The notes under the pieces: model-generated
What the model was told of the DNA's origin: nothing
What the model saw: only the letters and a program-made list of their open reading frames with translations
Databases searched by the model: none
Translations under genes and position numbers: made by a program
NCBI RefSeq assembly: GCF_001512295.1
Contig: NZ_LNUP01000016.1
Span: forward strand, 215,045-279,044
DNA: 64,000 bases
Direction of reading: 5' to 3'
Source of the DNA: Pseudomonas sp. EpS/L25
Lineage (GTDB): Bacteria > Pseudomonadota > Gammaproteobacteria > Pseudomonadales > Pseudomonadaceae
Shown here: positions 40,977 to 51,068 of the stretch, piece by piece
How the letters are laid out: each line of letters opens with the position of its first letter
Position numbering within the stretch: position 1 is the stretch's first letter

Positions 40977-43925
40977 TCACGGCGCCTCCGGCAACCCGAG
41001 ATAACGCGGCAGCAGCACCCGAATGCGGGTGCCCTGCCCGGTCACGGGGTCGGTAGGGCTATCGATCATTATCTGACCATAATGCTCTTCTACGATGGAA
41101 TAGACCAGCGCCAAGCCAAGCCCCGTCCCCTTGCCCGGGTCCTTGGTGGTGAAGAAGGGTTCGAACAGCCGGCTGACGATGGCCTTGGGGATGCCACTGC
41201 CCTCGTCCTCGACGCTCAAGGTGATGGTCTGGCCCTGGGCTTCGCTGCGTACCCGGATCGGCGCGCCGGGCGGTGAGGCGTCGCGGGCGTTGGACAGCAG
41301 GTTGATCATCACCTGCACCAGGCGTTGCGGGTCGCCCTGCACGAAGTGGTCGGGATCGCAGAGATTGAAGAAGTCCACATCCACGCTCTGGCGGTTCAGC
41401 GAGAGCAGGGCGATGGCTTCCTGGGCCGCCTCGGCCACGCACACCGGCTCATGGGCCTGCTGGCGCCCGCCGGCATGGGCGAAGCTCATCAGCGACTGGA
41501 CGATGCGGGTGATGCGGCGGGTCTGCTCGATGATCTGGCTGCTGATCTCGTCGATCTCTTCATCCGCCTCGCGCTCCTCGCGCAGATTCTGCGCCAGGCA
41601 GGCGATACCGGTGACGGGGTTGCCGATCTCGTGGGCCACGCCCGCGGCCAACCGGCCGATGGAGGCCAGGCGCTCGGAGTGGATCAGGCGGTCTTCCAGC
41701 AACTGGGTCTCGCTGATGTCCTCCACCACCAGCACCGTACCGCTGCTGCCCACCGCCAGGGGTTCGTCGATGGTCGCCTTGTGCAGGTTGAGCCAGCGCT
41801 GTTCGTGTTCCTGGGGCAGGCGCTGCTTATAGAGGTGCTGCTGCGCCGGTTCGGCGAGGAAGCGCTCGAACAGGTCCTGCCAGGGATCGGGCAGGGCGTT
41901 GAGCCGTGAGCCCACCACCCGGGCGCCATCGATGCCGGTGAGTTCTTCCATGGCGCGGTTCCACATCAGGATCTCGCGATCCCGGGCCAGGGAGCAGACG
42001 CCCATGGGCAGCTCCTGCAGGGTCTGGCGGTGATAGCGGCGCAGGGCGTCCAGCTCGGCGGCAAGGCCCGTCAGGCGTGACTGATAGTCTTCCAGGCGGT
42101 TCTCGATGAAGTGGATGTCTTCGGTGGCATAGGCTTCGCTTTCCGCCTTGAACGGCAGGAAGGTCTCGACGATGTCCTGGGCCACCCGCGGCCCCATGAG
42201 GCCGGACAGGTTGGCCTCGATGCGATCGCGCAACCGGCGCAGGGCATAGGGGCGGCGCTCGTCGTAGGGCAGCAGCAGGTCGGCCAGGGCGCGCTCGACC
42301 TCCTTCTGCGCGGTCTTGGCGCCCAGCGGCTTGGCCAACTGGGCGGCGAAGTCCTGGGGCGAGCCGGCGGCCAGTTCGCGGCGCTGTGGACGGCGGACGT
42401 TGTCCACCGCACAGGCCTCGGCGGCGCTCTTCTCTTCCTCGCTGGCCTCGGTGAACAGCGAGACCAGGGCGAACACCAGGACGTTGACGGTCAGGGAGGC
42501 GACCGCTGCCAGGTGCCAGTTGCTGGCGCTGATGCGATAGCTGAAGACGCCGATGTGCAGCGGATTGATGTCGGCCACCAGCGGCATGAGCATGCTCAGG
42601 AACCATAGGCCCAGGCCGCACAGCAGGCCGGCGATGAAGCCCTTGCGGTTGGCCGTCTGCCAGTAGAGCACCGACAGCGCCCCGGGCAGGAACTGCACGG
42701 TGGCCACGAAGGAGACGATGCCCAGGCTGGAGAGGTCGCCATGGCCCTGGAGCAGGCGATAGAAGCCATAGCTGCCGAGGATGATGGCGGCGATCAGCAT
42801 GCGCCGGGTCATGCGCAGCCAGCGATAGATGTTGCCGTCGGTGGGCGGCTGGTAGAGCGGCAGCACGATGTGATTGAGCAGCATGCCCGACAGCGCCATG
42901 GTCACCACGATGATCAGGCCACTGGCCGCCGACAGCCCGCCGACGAAGGCCACCAGTGCCAGCAGCGGATTGTCCAGCGCCAGGCCCACGCCCAGGGTGA
43001 AGTACTCCGGTGGCGTCGGCGAACCCAGCGCCAGGCCGCCCCAGAGAATCGGCGGCACCGCCAGGCTGATCAGCAGCAGGAACAGCGGCAGACCCCAGCT
43101 GGCGCTGACCAGCGCCTGGGGGCTGAGGTTCTCGGTGAAGGCCATGTGGTACATGTGCGGGGTGACGATGGCCGCCGCGAAGAACACCAGCAGCAGGATC
43201 CGCCAGGGGCCTTCCTGCAGCGGGGTGTGCAGGGTGGAGAGGGCGCTCTGGTTCTGCTGTAGCCAGGTCTCCAGACCGTTGGGCCCGCCAAACACCGTGT
43301 AGAGGGTAACGCCGCCGACGATGCCCAGGGCCAGCAGCTTGACCAGGGACTCGAAGGCGATGGCCACCACCAGGCCTTCATGGCGTTCCTTGGAATTGAT
43401 CTGGCGGGCACCGAAGAGCATGGCGAACAGGGTGATCAGCAGGCAGAAGCCCAGCGCCGGGGCGTCCTGGGCGCGGGCCTGCACCAGGATGCCGGTGCTG
43501 GTGGCCACCGCCTGGATCTGCAGCGCCAGGAGCGGCAGCACGGCGATCAGCATGCCCAGGCTGGTCAGGGCACCGGCCCAGGTGCTGCGGAAACGGAAGG
43601 CGAAGAGATCGGCCAGGGACGCCAGCTGATAGGCGCGGGTCAGCCGCAGGATGGGGTAGAGCAGCACCGGCGCGAGCAGGAAGGCGCCGCACAGGCCCAG
43701 GTAGTAGGCGAGAAAGCCGTAGCCGTAGTCGTAGGCCAGGCCGACGGTGCCATAGAAGGCCCAGGCGCTGGCATAGACCCCCAGCGACAGGGTGTAGATC
43801 AGCGGGTGGCGCACCAGGCGGCGCGGTACCCAGCCCTTCTCGGTCATCCAGGCGACGCCGAAGAAGATCAGCAGGTAGCCGGCGCTGATCAGCACCAGCT
43901 GGGACAGACTAAAGCTCGTCGGCAT
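40977..43925 (-). CDS. cbrA: Sensor histidine kinase CbrA with N-terminal transporter-like domain
   Basis: The 982-residue protein has an N-terminal SLC5-like sodium:solute symporter domain with about 13 membrane helices (about 1-500), a linker and a PAS domain (about 615-725, with [20 protein letters not shown]). HisKA follows with the phospho-His in [16 protein letters not shown] (about 768), then HATPase ([44 protein letters not shown]). It senses or transports a metabolite and controls CbrB. Histidine has been reported as a transported substrate in other pseudomonads. Its start overlaps the small upstream membrane-protein gene by 17 bp. Confidence 0.95.
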   Translation of the reverse strand: MPTSFSLSQLVLISAGYLLIFFGVAWMTEKGWVPRRLVRHPLIYTLSLGVYASAWAFYGTVGLAYDYGYGFLAYYLGLCGAFLLAPVLLYPILRLTRAYQLASLADLFAFRFRSTWAGALTSLGMLIAVLPLLALQIQAVATSTGILVQARAQDAPALGFCLLITLFAMLFGARQINSKERHEGLVVAIAFESLVKLLALGIVGGVTLYTVFGGPNGLETWLQQNQSALSTLHTPLQEGPWRILLLVFFAAAIVTPHMYHMAFTENLSPQALVSASWGLPLFLLLISLAVPPILWGGLALGSPTPPEYFTLGVGLALDNPLLALVAFVGGLSAASGLIIVVTMALSGMLLNHIVLPLYQPPTDGNIYRWLRMTRRMLIAAIILGSYGFYRLLQGHGDLSSLGIVSFVATVQFLPGALSVLYWQTANRKGFIAGLLCGLGLWFLSMLMPLVADINPLHIGVFSYRISASNWHLAAVASLTVNVLVFALVSLFTEASEEEKSAAEACAVDNVRRPQRRELAAGSPQDFAAQLAKPLGAKTAQKEVERALADLLLPYDERRPYALRRLRDRIEANLSGLMGPRVAQDIVETFLPFKAESEAYATEDIHFIENRLEDYQSRLTGLAAELDALRRYHRQTLQELPMGVCSLARDREILMWNRAMEELTGIDGARVVGSRLNALPDPWQDLFERFLAEPAQQHLYKQRLPQEHEQRWLNLHKATIDEPLAVGSSGTVLVVEDISETQLLEDRLIHSERLASIGRLAAGVAHEIGNPVTGIACLAQNLREEREADEEIDEISSQIIEQTRRITRIVQSLMSFAHAGGRQQAHEPVCVAEAAQEAIALLSLNRQSVDVDFFNLCDPDHFVQGDPQRLVQVMINLLSNARDASPPGAPIRVRSEAQGQTITLSVEDEGSGIPKAIVSRLFEPFFTTKDPGKGTGLGLALVYSIVEEHYGQIMIDSPTDPVTGQGTRIRVLLPRYLGLPEAP

Positions 43926-44085
43926 CGCGCTGGCTCTGCAGGATGAAGGTCACCACGATGAGGATGAGCCACAGCAGGTAGGGGCGATACCAGGCGCCGC
44001 TGGGGGCGATCCACCAATCCATGATGGCGGGGGAGAACAGGTAGATGCCTACCACGAGGAGCAGGACCAGCCGATAGATGTACAT
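43909..44085 (-). CDS. Small membrane protein upstream of cbrA (58 aa)
   Basis: It starts MYIYRLVLLLVVGIYLFSPA and has two hydrophobic segments (about 4-20 and 35-52) around a Trp-rich loop (MDWWIAPSGAWYRPYL), ending in the polar [10 protein letters not shown] good ribosome-binding site (GGGAAG, 7 bases upstream) and the 17-bp overlap with cbrA indicate real translation. A similar small frame precedes cbrA in P. aeruginosa. The function is unknown; a role in CbrA membrane assembly is only a guess. An upstream in-frame ATG at 44124 is less likely. Confidence 0.8.
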   Translation of the reverse strand: MYIYRLVLLLVVGIYLFSPAIMDWWIAPSGAWYRPYLLWLILIVVTFILQSQRDADEL

Positions 44086-44188
44086 GCGCGCTTCCCGAAC
44101 GGCGATGGCGCCATGGTAAAGCAAAAGCGCTGTACCCCGGAGCGCGACGGTTCTACGGTGAAGGGACGTTCCCGTCTGGAGACCGCTG

Positions 44189-44605
44189 ATGACCCTACCC
44201 CGGCTCGCGGCCGTATTGGAAACCGCGCTCTATGTAGCCGATCTGGCGCGCGCCCGGCAGTTCTACGAAGAGACGTTGGGACTGGTCCCGATGTTCATCG
44301 ACGGACGCCTGGCCGCCTATGCGGTAGGCGCCAGCGTGCTGCTGCTGTTCCAGCGGGGCAGCACCGAACAGGGGGGCGAGCTACCTGGCGGGCGCATTCC
44401 GCCCCATGGCGCCAGTGGCCGCCAGCACCTTGCCTTGGCGATCACGGCCGCCGAACTGGACGCCTGGGTGGCCCACCTGGAGGTTGCCGGGATAGCCATC
44501 GAGGAGCGCACCCAGTGGCCGCGTGGCGCGGTCAGCCTGTATTTCCGTGATCCGGATGGGCACCTGCTGGAGCTCGCCACGCCTGGGCTGTGGCCCAATT
44601 ACTGA
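44189..44605 (+). CDS. VOC superfamily (glyoxalase/dioxygenase-like) protein
   Basis: This 138-residue protein has two beta-alpha-beta-beta-beta modules. LETALYVADLARARQFYEETLG (about 8-30) starts the first and HLALAITAAELDAWVAHLE (about 75-95) the second, and SLYFRDPDGHLLELATPG closes the fold with the metal-ligand Glu. VOC proteins include glyoxalases, fosfomycin-resistance enzymes and dioxygenases, and the reaction here cannot be assigned. It is inserted between gluQRS and cbrA compared with P. aeruginosa and overlaps the gluQRS end by 7 bp. Confidence 0.85.
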   Translation: MTLPRLAAVLETALYVADLARARQFYEETLGLVPMFIDGRLAAYAVGASVLLLFQRGSTEQGGELPGGRIPPHGASGRQHLALAITAAELDAWVAHLEVAGIAIEERTQWPRGAVSLYFRDPDGHLLELATPGLWPNY

Positions 44606-45492
44606 GCCGGTAGCTGGGCCTCGGCCAGATGACGCACCCGTGGAATCCGCGCGGCATCCCAATGGGCGACGCCCCAGGCCAGCACCTGGGCGGGCGTTTC
44701 CTGGGCCAGGTCCGTCGCGACGGGCTGGCCGAGGGTACGCAGGGCGCGCACCAACAGGGCCCCGGCCTGCTCGGGGGGCAGCGGAGGGGAGCGATAACGC
44801 TTACCCAGCTTATGGCCGTCGGGCTGGATCAGCAGGGGGACGTGCAGATAGCGCGGCGCCGGATGGCCGAGCAGTTCCTGCAGATAGAGCTGGCGCGGCG
44901 TGGAGTCCAGCAGGTCGGCGCCCCGCACCACGTCGGTCATGCCCTGCAGGGCGTCGTCCATGACCACCGCCAATTGATAGGCGATCAGGCCGTCACGGCG
45001 CTGGATGACGAAGTCGCCCACGTCGTTACCCAGGTGCTGGCGGAACTCGCCCTGCACCCGGTCGACGAAGCGATACTCCAGTTCCGGTACGCGGATGCGG
45101 ATGGCGGCGTCTTCGCTGGGCAGGCCGCGGTTACGGCAGTAGCCAGGATAGAGGCCGCCGCTGCCTTCGAGCTGCTTGCGCGAGCAATCGCAGGCGTAGG
45201 CCAGGCCACTGGCCAGCCACTGCCCGATGACCGCGCGATAGGCATCCAGGCGTTCGCTCTGGCGCAGCACCGGGCCGTCCCATTCGAAGCCGTAGGCTTC
45301 CAGGGTCTGGAGGATGGCCGCCTGGGCACCGGGCACCTCGCGGGGTGGGTCCAGGTCTTCCATGCGCACCAGCCAACGGCCACTGGCAGCGCGGGCATCC
45401 AGGTAGGAGGCGAGGGCAGCCACCAGCGAGCCGAAATGCAGGTAGCCACTGGGGGTGGGGGCGAAACGGCCGACATAGGGGCGCCTGGACAT
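44599..45492 (-). CDS. gluQ: Glutamyl-Q tRNA(Asp) synthetase
   Basis: The 297-residue truncated glutamyl-tRNA synthetase-like enzyme has the HIGH-type motif in GRFAPTPSGYLHFGSLVAAL (about 8-27; HFGS) and the KLGKR variant of KMSKS near 230 (GHKLGKRYRS). It also has the zinc-type Cys pattern ACDCSRKQLEGSGGLYPGYC (about 108). It lacks the anticodon-binding domain and loads glutamate onto queuosine in tRNA-Asp (GluQRS, also called YadB). The dksA-gluQRS order is conserved in gammaproteobacteria. Confidence 0.95.
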   Translation of the reverse strand: MSRRPYVGRFAPTPSGYLHFGSLVAALASYLDARAASGRWLVRMEDLDPPREVPGAQAAILQTLEAYGFEWDGPVLRQSERLDAYRAVIGQWLASGLAYACDCSRKQLEGSGGLYPGYCRNRGLPSEDAAIRIRVPELEYRFVDRVQGEFRQHLGNDVGDFVIQRRDGLIAYQLAVVMDDALQGMTDVVRGADLLDSTPRQLYLQELLGHPAPRYLHVPLLIQPDGHKLGKRYRSPPLPPEQAGALLVRALRTLGQPVATDLAQETPAQVLAWGVAHWDAARIPRVRHLAEAQLPAQ

Positions 45493-45518
45493 AGCTCATC
45501 CTGTGAATGTCGGATAGA

Positions 45519-45541
45519 ACAAAGGGCGCCGTAGCGCCCTC
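45519..45541 (-). terminator. Terminator between dksA and gluQRS
   Basis: On the minus strand AGGGCGC-TACG-GCGCCCT is followed by TTGTTC, 20 bp after the dksA stop. Confidence 0.8.
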
Positions 45542-45560
45542 GTCGAAGAAACAGTAGGAC

Positions 45561-46004
45561 TCAGGTCCCGGTCTGCTTTTCGCGGATCTCGGCCAGCGTC
45601 TTGCAATCGATGCACAGGCTGGCGGTAGGCCGGGCTTCCAGGCGGCGGATACCGATTTCCACGCCGCAAGAGTCGCACCAGCCGTACTCGTTGTCTTCGA
45701 TAAGCTGCAGGGTTTCGTCGATCTTCTTGATCAGCTTGCGCTCGCGGTCGCGGGCGCGCAGTTCCAGGCTGAATTCCTCTTCCTGGGTAGCGCGATCGGC
45801 CGGATCGGCGAAGTTGGCTGCTTCTTCCTTCATGTGGTGCACGGTGCGGTCGACTTCCTCGCGCAGTTCCTGCTTCCACTTGTTCAGGATGGCGGTGAAG
45901 TGGGCGCGCATACGCTCACTCATGTATTCCTCGCCCTTGGTGGGCTCATAGGGTTCGTAGCCACGGGCCAGATGATTGTTCTGCTGATTTGCTTCGCTGG
46001 GCAT
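45561..46004 (-). CDS. dksA: RNA polymerase-binding transcription factor DksA
   Basis: The 147-residue protein has a coiled-coil tip with the acidic pair in ANFADPADRATQEEEF (about 70-85). A four-Cys zinc finger follows (WCDSCGVEI...LCIDCKTLAE, Cys about 115, 118, 136 and 139), i.e. the zinc-binding DksA1 type. It binds in the secondary channel of RNA polymerase and works with ppGpp in the stringent response, for example at rRNA promoters such as the one at the window's end. The start MPSEANQQNNHLARGYEPYE follows GAGAGG. A longer in-frame start at 46166 was rejected. Confidence 0.97.
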   Translation of the reverse strand: MPSEANQQNNHLARGYEPYEPTKGEEYMSERMRAHFTAILNKWKQELREEVDRTVHHMKEEAANFADPADRATQEEEFSLELRARDRERKLIKKIDETLQLIEDNEYGWCDSCGVEIGIRRLEARPTASLCIDCKTLAEIREKQTGT

Positions 46005-46295
46005 GATTGACCCTCTCACTTTCGCTGATCCTGTCCACAGGCTGGATGCGTCTCCAGGCCTCTCCATGATGGAACGCCCGGGGGCTGGGGCTGCCAACGG
46101 CGTTCCGCGCATTGCCGACGCCAGGCTGAATATGTTCTCGACTGGCCAGTCGCCCTGCGGATGCAAGCCGGCGAACTTACCAGAAGCTTCCAGGGGGCGC
46201 TACTACCGGCCTCCCGCTCCGTGCTGACGCGGCGGGTGCCGGTCTGCGAAGCCTTGGTTAGAATCCCGCCTTCGCCACAAGTTCGGACCTCGTCC

Positions 46296-47471
46296 ATGTC
46301 CAATTCCTACAGCGCGCGCAGCCAGGCCATCCAGCCCTTCCACGTCATGGCTCTGCTGGAGCGTGCCAACCAGCTCCAGGCCGCCGGTCACGACGTCATC
46401 CACCTGGAGATCGGCGAACCCGACTTCACCACTGCCGCGCCGGTGGTCGCCGCCGGTCAGGCCGCCTTGGCCGCCGGCCAGACCCGCTACACTGCGGCCC
46501 GCGGTCTACCGGAGTTGCGTCGCGCCATCGCCTCCTTCTATGGCGAGCGCCATGGCGTCGACCTCGACCCGGAGCGGGTGCTGGTCACCCCCGGCGGCTC
46601 CGGTGCCTTGCTGCTGGCCAGCGCCCTGCTGGTCGATCCCGGGCGTCACTGGCTGCTGGCCGATCCGGGCTATCCCTGCAATCGGCACTTCCTGCGGCTG
46701 GTGGAGGGCGCGGCTCAACTGATCCCGGTCGGTGCCGATAGCCGCTATCAGCTCACCCCCGAACTGGTCGAGCGTCATTGGCAGCCGGACAGTGTCGGCG
46801 CCCTGGTGGCCTCGCCGGCCAACCCCACCGGGACCCTGCTCGACCGCGACGAACTCGCCGCGCTGTCGGCCAGCCTCCAGGCGCGCGGTGGGCATCTGGT
46901 GGTGGACGAGATCTACCACGGCCTGACCTATGGCCTGGACGCGCCCAGCGTGCTGGAAGTGGACGACGCGGCCTTCGTGCTCAACAGCTTCTCCAAGTAC
47001 TTCGGCATGACCGGCTGGCGACTCGGCTGGCTGGTGGCGCCGCGCGCCGCCGTGCCGGAGCTGGAAAAGCTGGCGCAGAATCTCTACATCAGCGCTTCCA
47101 CCGTCGCCCAGCAGGCCGCCCTGGCCTGTTTCACCCCAGAGGCCATGGCCATCTTCGAGGAGCGGCGCGCCGAATTCGCCCGCCGCCGCGACTACCTGCT
47201 GCCGGCGCTGCGTGGGCTCGGCTTCAGGATCGCCGTCGAGCCCCAGGGCGCCTTCTATCTCTATGCCGACATCTCCGCCTTCGGTGGCGATGCCTATGCC
47301 TTCTGTCAGTTCCTGCTGGAGACCGAGCACGTGGCCATCACCCCCGGCCTGGACTTCGGTCGCCATCGCGCCGATACCCATGTGCGCTTCGCCTACACCC
47401 AGTCGCTGCCGCGTCTGGAGGAGGCCGTCGCGCGTATCGCCCAGGGCCTGCAGCGCTGGAGCGCCCGGTGA
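46296..47471 (+). CDS. Pyridoxal-phosphate-dependent aminotransferase (class I/II)
   Basis: The 391-residue aminotransferase shows [16 protein letters not shown] (about 37), [18 protein letters not shown], the cofactor stacking region [40 protein letters not shown] and the Schiff-base Lys in [19 protein letters not shown] (about 235). It resembles the aspartate/alanine aminotransferase group. The substrate is not assignable from sequence; PAO1 has a homologue at this position next to dksA. ATG at 46296. The stop overlaps sfsA. Confidence 0.9.
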   Translation: MSNSYSARSQAIQPFHVMALLERANQLQAAGHDVIHLEIGEPDFTTAAPVVAAGQAALAAGQTRYTAARGLPELRRAIASFYGERHGVDLDPERVLVTPGGSGALLLASALLVDPGRHWLLADPGYPCNRHFLRLVEGAAQLIPVGADSRYQLTPELVERHWQPDSVGALVASPANPTGTLLDRDELAALSASLQARGGHLVVDEIYHGLTYGLDAPSVLEVDDAAFVLNSFSKYFGMTGWRLGWLVAPRAAVPELEKLAQNLYISASTVAQQAALACFTPEAMAIFEERRAEFARRRDYLLPALRGLGFRIAVEPQGAFYLYADISAFGGDAYAFCQFLLETEHVAITPGLDFGRHRADTHVRFAYTQSLPRLEEAVARIAQGLQRWSAR

Positions 47472-48175
47472 GATTCGAGCCGCCCCTGGAAGAAGGCCGC
47501 CTGCTGCGTCGCTACAAGAGATTTCTCGCCGACATCGAGACCGCCAGCGGTGAGGTGCTGACCCTGCACTGCCCCAACACTGGTTCCATGCTCAACTGCC
47601 AGCCCGCTGGAGCCAGGGTCTGGTTCAGCCGGGCCAGCGGACCCAAGCGCAAGCTGCCGGGCACCTGGGAATTGGTCGAGACGGATCACGGGCGCCTGGC
47701 CTGCATCAATACCGCCCGCGCCAATCGCCTGGTCGAGGAAGCCCTGCTGGCCGGCGGCATCCCCGAGCTGGCGGGCTTCACCAGCCTGCGGCGGGAAGTA
47801 GCCTACGGCCTGGAAAACAGTCGTGCCGACTTCCGCCTGGAGTATCCCGCAGGGCCGCTCTACCTGGAGGTGAAGAGCGTCACCCTGGGCTTCGCCGACA
47901 CCGCTATCGCTGCCTTCCCCGATGCGGTCACCACCCGCGGTGCCCGGCACCTGCGCGAGCTGGCGGCCCTGGCCGCGGCCGGCGAGCGGGCGGTGCTGCT
48001 CTATTGCGTGCTGCTCGACGGCATTGAAGCAGTGCGCCCGGCGGCCGAGATCGATGCCGCCTATGCCCTGGCCCTGGCCGAGGCCCGCCGGCAGGGCGTG
48101 CAGGTGCTGGCCTATGGTGCGCAGCTCTCGCCTGCGGGTCTGCAATTGGCACGACCGCTGCGCCTCGCTGACTGA
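47468..48175 (+). CDS. sfsA: SfsA family DNA/RNA nuclease
   Basis: The 235-residue protein starts at GTG 47468 ([20 protein letters not shown]), overlapping the aminotransferase stop. Family landmarks are [39 protein letters not shown] (the Glu-Val-Lys nuclease-like core) and [16 protein letters not shown]. SfsA was named from sugar fermentation stimulation in E. coli; a nuclease activity is now attributed to it. The cellular role is uncertain. Confidence 0.92.
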   Translation: MRFEPPLEEGRLLRRYKRFLADIETASGEVLTLHCPNTGSMLNCQPAGARVWFSRASGPKRKLPGTWELVETDHGRLACINTARANRLVEEALLAGGIPELAGFTSLRREVAYGLENSRADFRLEYPAGPLYLEVKSVTLGFADTAIAAFPDAVTTRGARHLRELAALAAAGERAVLLYCVLLDGIEAVRPAAEIDAAYALALAEARRQGVQVLAYGAQLSPAGLQLARPLRLAD

Positions 48176-48242
48176 CCAGTCACAGAAAGCTGATCGCCCA
48201 GACAGGATCTGGCAGGCGCCTTGCTTACGGATTTCGCCCATC

Positions 48243-48262
48243 GATCGCCGCAATCGGCGATC
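48243..48262. promoter_or_regulatory. Inverted repeat in front of the nucleoside operon
   Basis: GATCGCCG-CAAT-CGGCGATC, a perfect 8-bp arm repeat, lies 18 bp before the nupC-like ATG and just before its ribosome-binding site. It is a candidate operator or 5' hairpin controlling nucleoside uptake genes. Confidence 0.45.
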
Positions 48263-48280
48263 CTGCTGAGGAGTCCGTCG

Positions 48281-49543
48281 ATGATCTCTGTGTTGGGCAT
48301 GCTGTTGCTGGTGGCGATCGCCATCCTCTTCTCCCGTCAGCGACGCGCCATCCGGCCGCGTACCGTGATCGCGGCCTTCCTGTTGCAAGCCGGTCTCGGC
48401 CTGTTCGTGCTCTATATCCCCTGGGGCCAGCAGGTGCTCGGCAGCGTGTCCGGAGCCGTCTCTTCGCTACAGCTCTATGCCGACAAGGGCATCGAGTTCC
48501 TCTTCGGTGGTCTCGCCGGGCCCAAGATGTTCGAGTACTTCGGTAACGGCGGCTTCGTCTTCGCCGTGCGGGTGCTGCCCCTGATCGTCTTCTTCGGCAG
48601 CCTGATCGCGGTGCTCTACTACCTGGGCATCATGGGCTGGATCATTCGTTTGGTGGGCGGCGCGCTGCACGCCCTGCTCGGCACCAGCCGGGTGGAGTCC
48701 ACCACGGTCACCGCCACGCTGTTCCTCGGGCAGTCGGAAATGCCCCTGGTGGTACGGCCCTTCATCGCCGATCTCACCCGTTCGGAGCTGTTCGCCATCA
48801 TGGTCGGCGGTTTCGCCGCGGTGGCCGGCTCGGTGCTGCTGGGCTATGCCGGCATGGGGGTGGAGCTGAAATACCTGATCGCCGCCAGCTTCATGGCCGC
48901 GCCAGGCGGCCTGCTGATGGCCAAGCTGATGGAGCCGGAGACCGAGCAACCACGCGACCAAGCCATGAAGACCCTGGGGGAGGGCGAGGAACGGCCGACC
49001 AATGTCATCGACGCGGCAGCGGAAGGCGCCCAGGTCGGCTTGCGCATCGCCCTGGCGGTCGGTGCCATGCTGCTGGCCTTCATCGCCCTGATCGCCCTGC
49101 TCAACGGCATCCTCGGCTGGTGCGGCGCCTGGTTCGGCATGCCGCAGCTGAGCATGCAACTGGTACTCGGCTATCTGCTGGCGCCGGTGGCCTTCCTCAT
49201 CGGCGTGCCTTGGAGCGAGGCGGTGCAGGCGGGCGGTTTCATCGGCCAGAAGCTGGTGCTCAACGAATTCGTCGCCTATGCCGACCTTTCGACCTACCTG
49301 GACCCGATCAAGTCGGCAGCGGCTGGCGTCCAGCCGCTGTCGGCGCATACCCAGGTGATCGTCACCTTCGCCCTGTGTGGCTTCGCCAATCTCTCCTCCA
49401 TCGCCATCCAGCTCGGCGGCCTGGGCGGTATCGCCCCCCAGCGCCGTCACGAACTGGCCCAGCTGGGTCTGCGCGCCATGCTCGGCGGCACCCTGGCCAA
49501 CCTGATGAGCGCGGCCCTGGCCGGCTTCTTCATCGGCCTCTAG
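48281..49543 (+). CDS. NupC-family concentrative nucleoside transporter
   Basis: The 420-residue inner-membrane protein starts [20 protein letters not shown] after GAGGAG. It has family motifs such as [19 protein letters not shown] (about 145; GQSE substrate loop), [34 protein letters not shown] and [20 protein letters not shown]. It takes up nucleosides with protons or sodium. It begins a nupC-tsx-cdd-deoA gene row that covers uptake across both membranes and pyrimidine salvage. An in-frame ATG at 48221 upstream of the repeat was rejected. Confidence 0.93.
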   Translation: MISVLGMLLLVAIAILFSRQRRAIRPRTVIAAFLLQAGLGLFVLYIPWGQQVLGSVSGAVSSLQLYADKGIEFLFGGLAGPKMFEYFGNGGFVFAVRVLPLIVFFGSLIAVLYYLGIMGWIIRLVGGALHALLGTSRVESTTVTATLFLGQSEMPLVVRPFIADLTRSELFAIMVGGFAAVAGSVLLGYAGMGVELKYLIAASFMAAPGGLLMAKLMEPETEQPRDQAMKTLGEGEERPTNVIDAAAEGAQVGLRIALAVGAMLLAFIALIALLNGILGWCGAWFGMPQLSMQLVLGYLLAPVAFLIGVPWSEAVQAGGFIGQKLVLNEFVAYADLSTYLDPIKSAAAGVQPLSAHTQVIVTFALCGFANLSSIAIQLGGLGGIAPQRRHELAQLGLRAMLGGTLANLMSAALAGFFIGL

Positions 49544-49693
49544 GTCGATGTCGGTTGGACCGTTCGGTCCACTTTATGGTGCACAGCGGCGCTGAATGCG
49601 CCAAAACGTAACAGCGGATGACCGTGGCGCGCTCCCGCGTTGCCGCCGCGAGCCATCCGCCGGCTTCTCAAGGTCTTGGTTCGGGAACTTCTC

Positions 49694-50629
49694 ATGACGC
49701 CGTTCAGCCTCCGTCGCGCTTCCTTCAGCGCACTACCGCTCCTGTTCTGCTGCAGTGCTCCGCTGTTTGCCGCTCCAGCGCTCGATACCGACAGTGCCCA
49801 GGGTGAGACCGCCAGTCCCGCCGCGCAACAGACGGAAAATCGCTCGCCTTATCTGTCGTCCTGGTACAACCAGGATCTGACCCTGATCGGCAGCAAGGAC
49901 ATCAGCTTCGGCCCGCAACCCGTGGACGACGTCTATCTGGAGTACGAGTACTTCGGCCGCAAGGGGCCCTTCGAGCTCTACGGCTACATCGACGTGCCAA
50001 GGGTGCTCGGCATCGGCAACAGCCACGACTCCGGCGTCTGGGATCGCGGTTCGCCCCTGTTCATGGAGCACGAGCCGCGCATTTCCCTCGATCAGGTACT
50101 GGGACACTCGCTGGCCTTCGGGCCGTTCAAGGAGTGGTACCTGGCCTTCGACTGGATCTACGATCACGGCAGCAGCCAGGCCAGCCGGCAGAACACTCTC
50201 TACGCCGGCTTCGGTACCGACATCGAGACCCATACCCCGGTGCTGCTGTCCGCCAACCTGTACGGCCGCCGCCAGTGGGAAAACTATGGCGCCGCCAACG
50301 AGGATTCCTGGGACGGCTATCGGGCGCAGCTCAAGTACATCTGGCCGCTGGCCAAGTTCGATAACGGTGCCTCCCTGACCTACGTCGGCTTCACCAACTT
50401 CGATGTCGGCTCGAAGCTGGGCGACGAGCCGGGCCGCACGGCCAATGCCACCGTGTCCACCAACGTGCTGCTGTATGCCTTCACCCACCTGCGTTTCATG
50501 TTCGCCGCGCGCCACTTCCACAATGGCGGCAACTGGCGCGACGGCACCGAGCTGAACTTCGGCGAGGGCTCCTTCGAGGGTCGCTCCAACGGCTGGGGCT
50601 ACTATGTGGGGGTGGGCTATCAATTCTGA
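49694..50629 (+). CDS. Tsx-like nucleoside-specific outer-membrane channel
   Basis: The 311-residue precursor has a signal peptide (MTPFSLRRASFSALPLLFCC, cleavage near AAPA at about residue 28). It then has the Tsx/OmpK beta-barrel with alternating aromatic strands (VYLEYEYFGRKGPFELYGYI, FKEWYLAFDWIYDHG, LKYIWPLAKF) and a terminal aromatic residue (GYYVGVGYQF) recognised by the BAM machinery. It should let nucleosides pass the outer membrane for the NupC-like carrier. The next gene, cdd, starts 13 bp after its stop. Confidence 0.88.
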   Translation: MTPFSLRRASFSALPLLFCCSAPLFAAPALDTDSAQGETASPAAQQTENRSPYLSSWYNQDLTLIGSKDISFGPQPVDDVYLEYEYFGRKGPFELYGYIDVPRVLGIGNSHDSGVWDRGSPLFMEHEPRISLDQVLGHSLAFGPFKEWYLAFDWIYDHGSSQASRQNTLYAGFGTDIETHTPVLLSANLYGRRQWENYGAANEDSWDGYRAQLKYIWPLAKFDNGASLTYVGFTNFDVGSKLGDEPGRTANATVSTNVLLYAFTHLRFMFAARHFHNGGNWRDGTELNFGEGSFEGRSNGWGYYVGVGYQF

Positions 50630-50642
50630 TCTGGAGACCGTC

Positions 50643-51056
50643 ATGAGCACCAACTTGCCTGCGCACCTGACCGCGCTGCTTCCGGAAGCGGTTGCCGCTG
50701 CCTCGCGCGCCTATTGCCCGCACTCCGAGTTTCCCGTGGGCGCTGCCCTGCTGACCGCCGAGGGCGAGATCGTCCATGGCTGCAACGTGGAAAACATCTC
50801 CTACGGGCTGACCAACTGCGCCGAGCGTAGCGCCCTGTTCGCCGCCATCAGCCAGGGCCTGCCGCCGCGCAGCTTCACCGCTATGGCCATCCATGCGCCG
50901 GGCGTGCCCCTGATCAGCCCCTGCGGCGCCTGTCGCCAGGTGCTGCTGGAGCTGATGGCGCCCGATGCCACCATCGTCTGCAGCGGCAGCGAGCCGGATC
51001 TGACTCGCACCTGGACCCTGGCCGAACTGCTGCCCGGCGCCTTCGACGACTTCTAA
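50643..51056 (+). CDS. cdd: Cytidine deaminase
   Basis: The 137-residue tetrameric-type enzyme has the zinc and catalytic motif GCNVENISYGLTNCAERSAL (Cys and the proton-shuttle Glu, about 50-68) and the second zinc site SPCGACRQVLLEL (about 98). It deaminates cytidine and deoxycytidine to uridine forms. ATG at 50643 follows TGGAGACC, and a longer frame inside tsx was rejected. deoA starts 12 bp downstream. Confidence 0.95.
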   Translation: MSTNLPAHLTALLPEAVAAASRAYCPHSEFPVGAALLTAEGEIVHGCNVENISYGLTNCAERSALFAAISQGLPPRSFTAMAIHAPGVPLISPCGACRQVLLELMAPDATIVCSGSEPDLTRTWTLAELLPGAFDDF

Positions 51057-51068
51057 GGAGTTCGCCCC

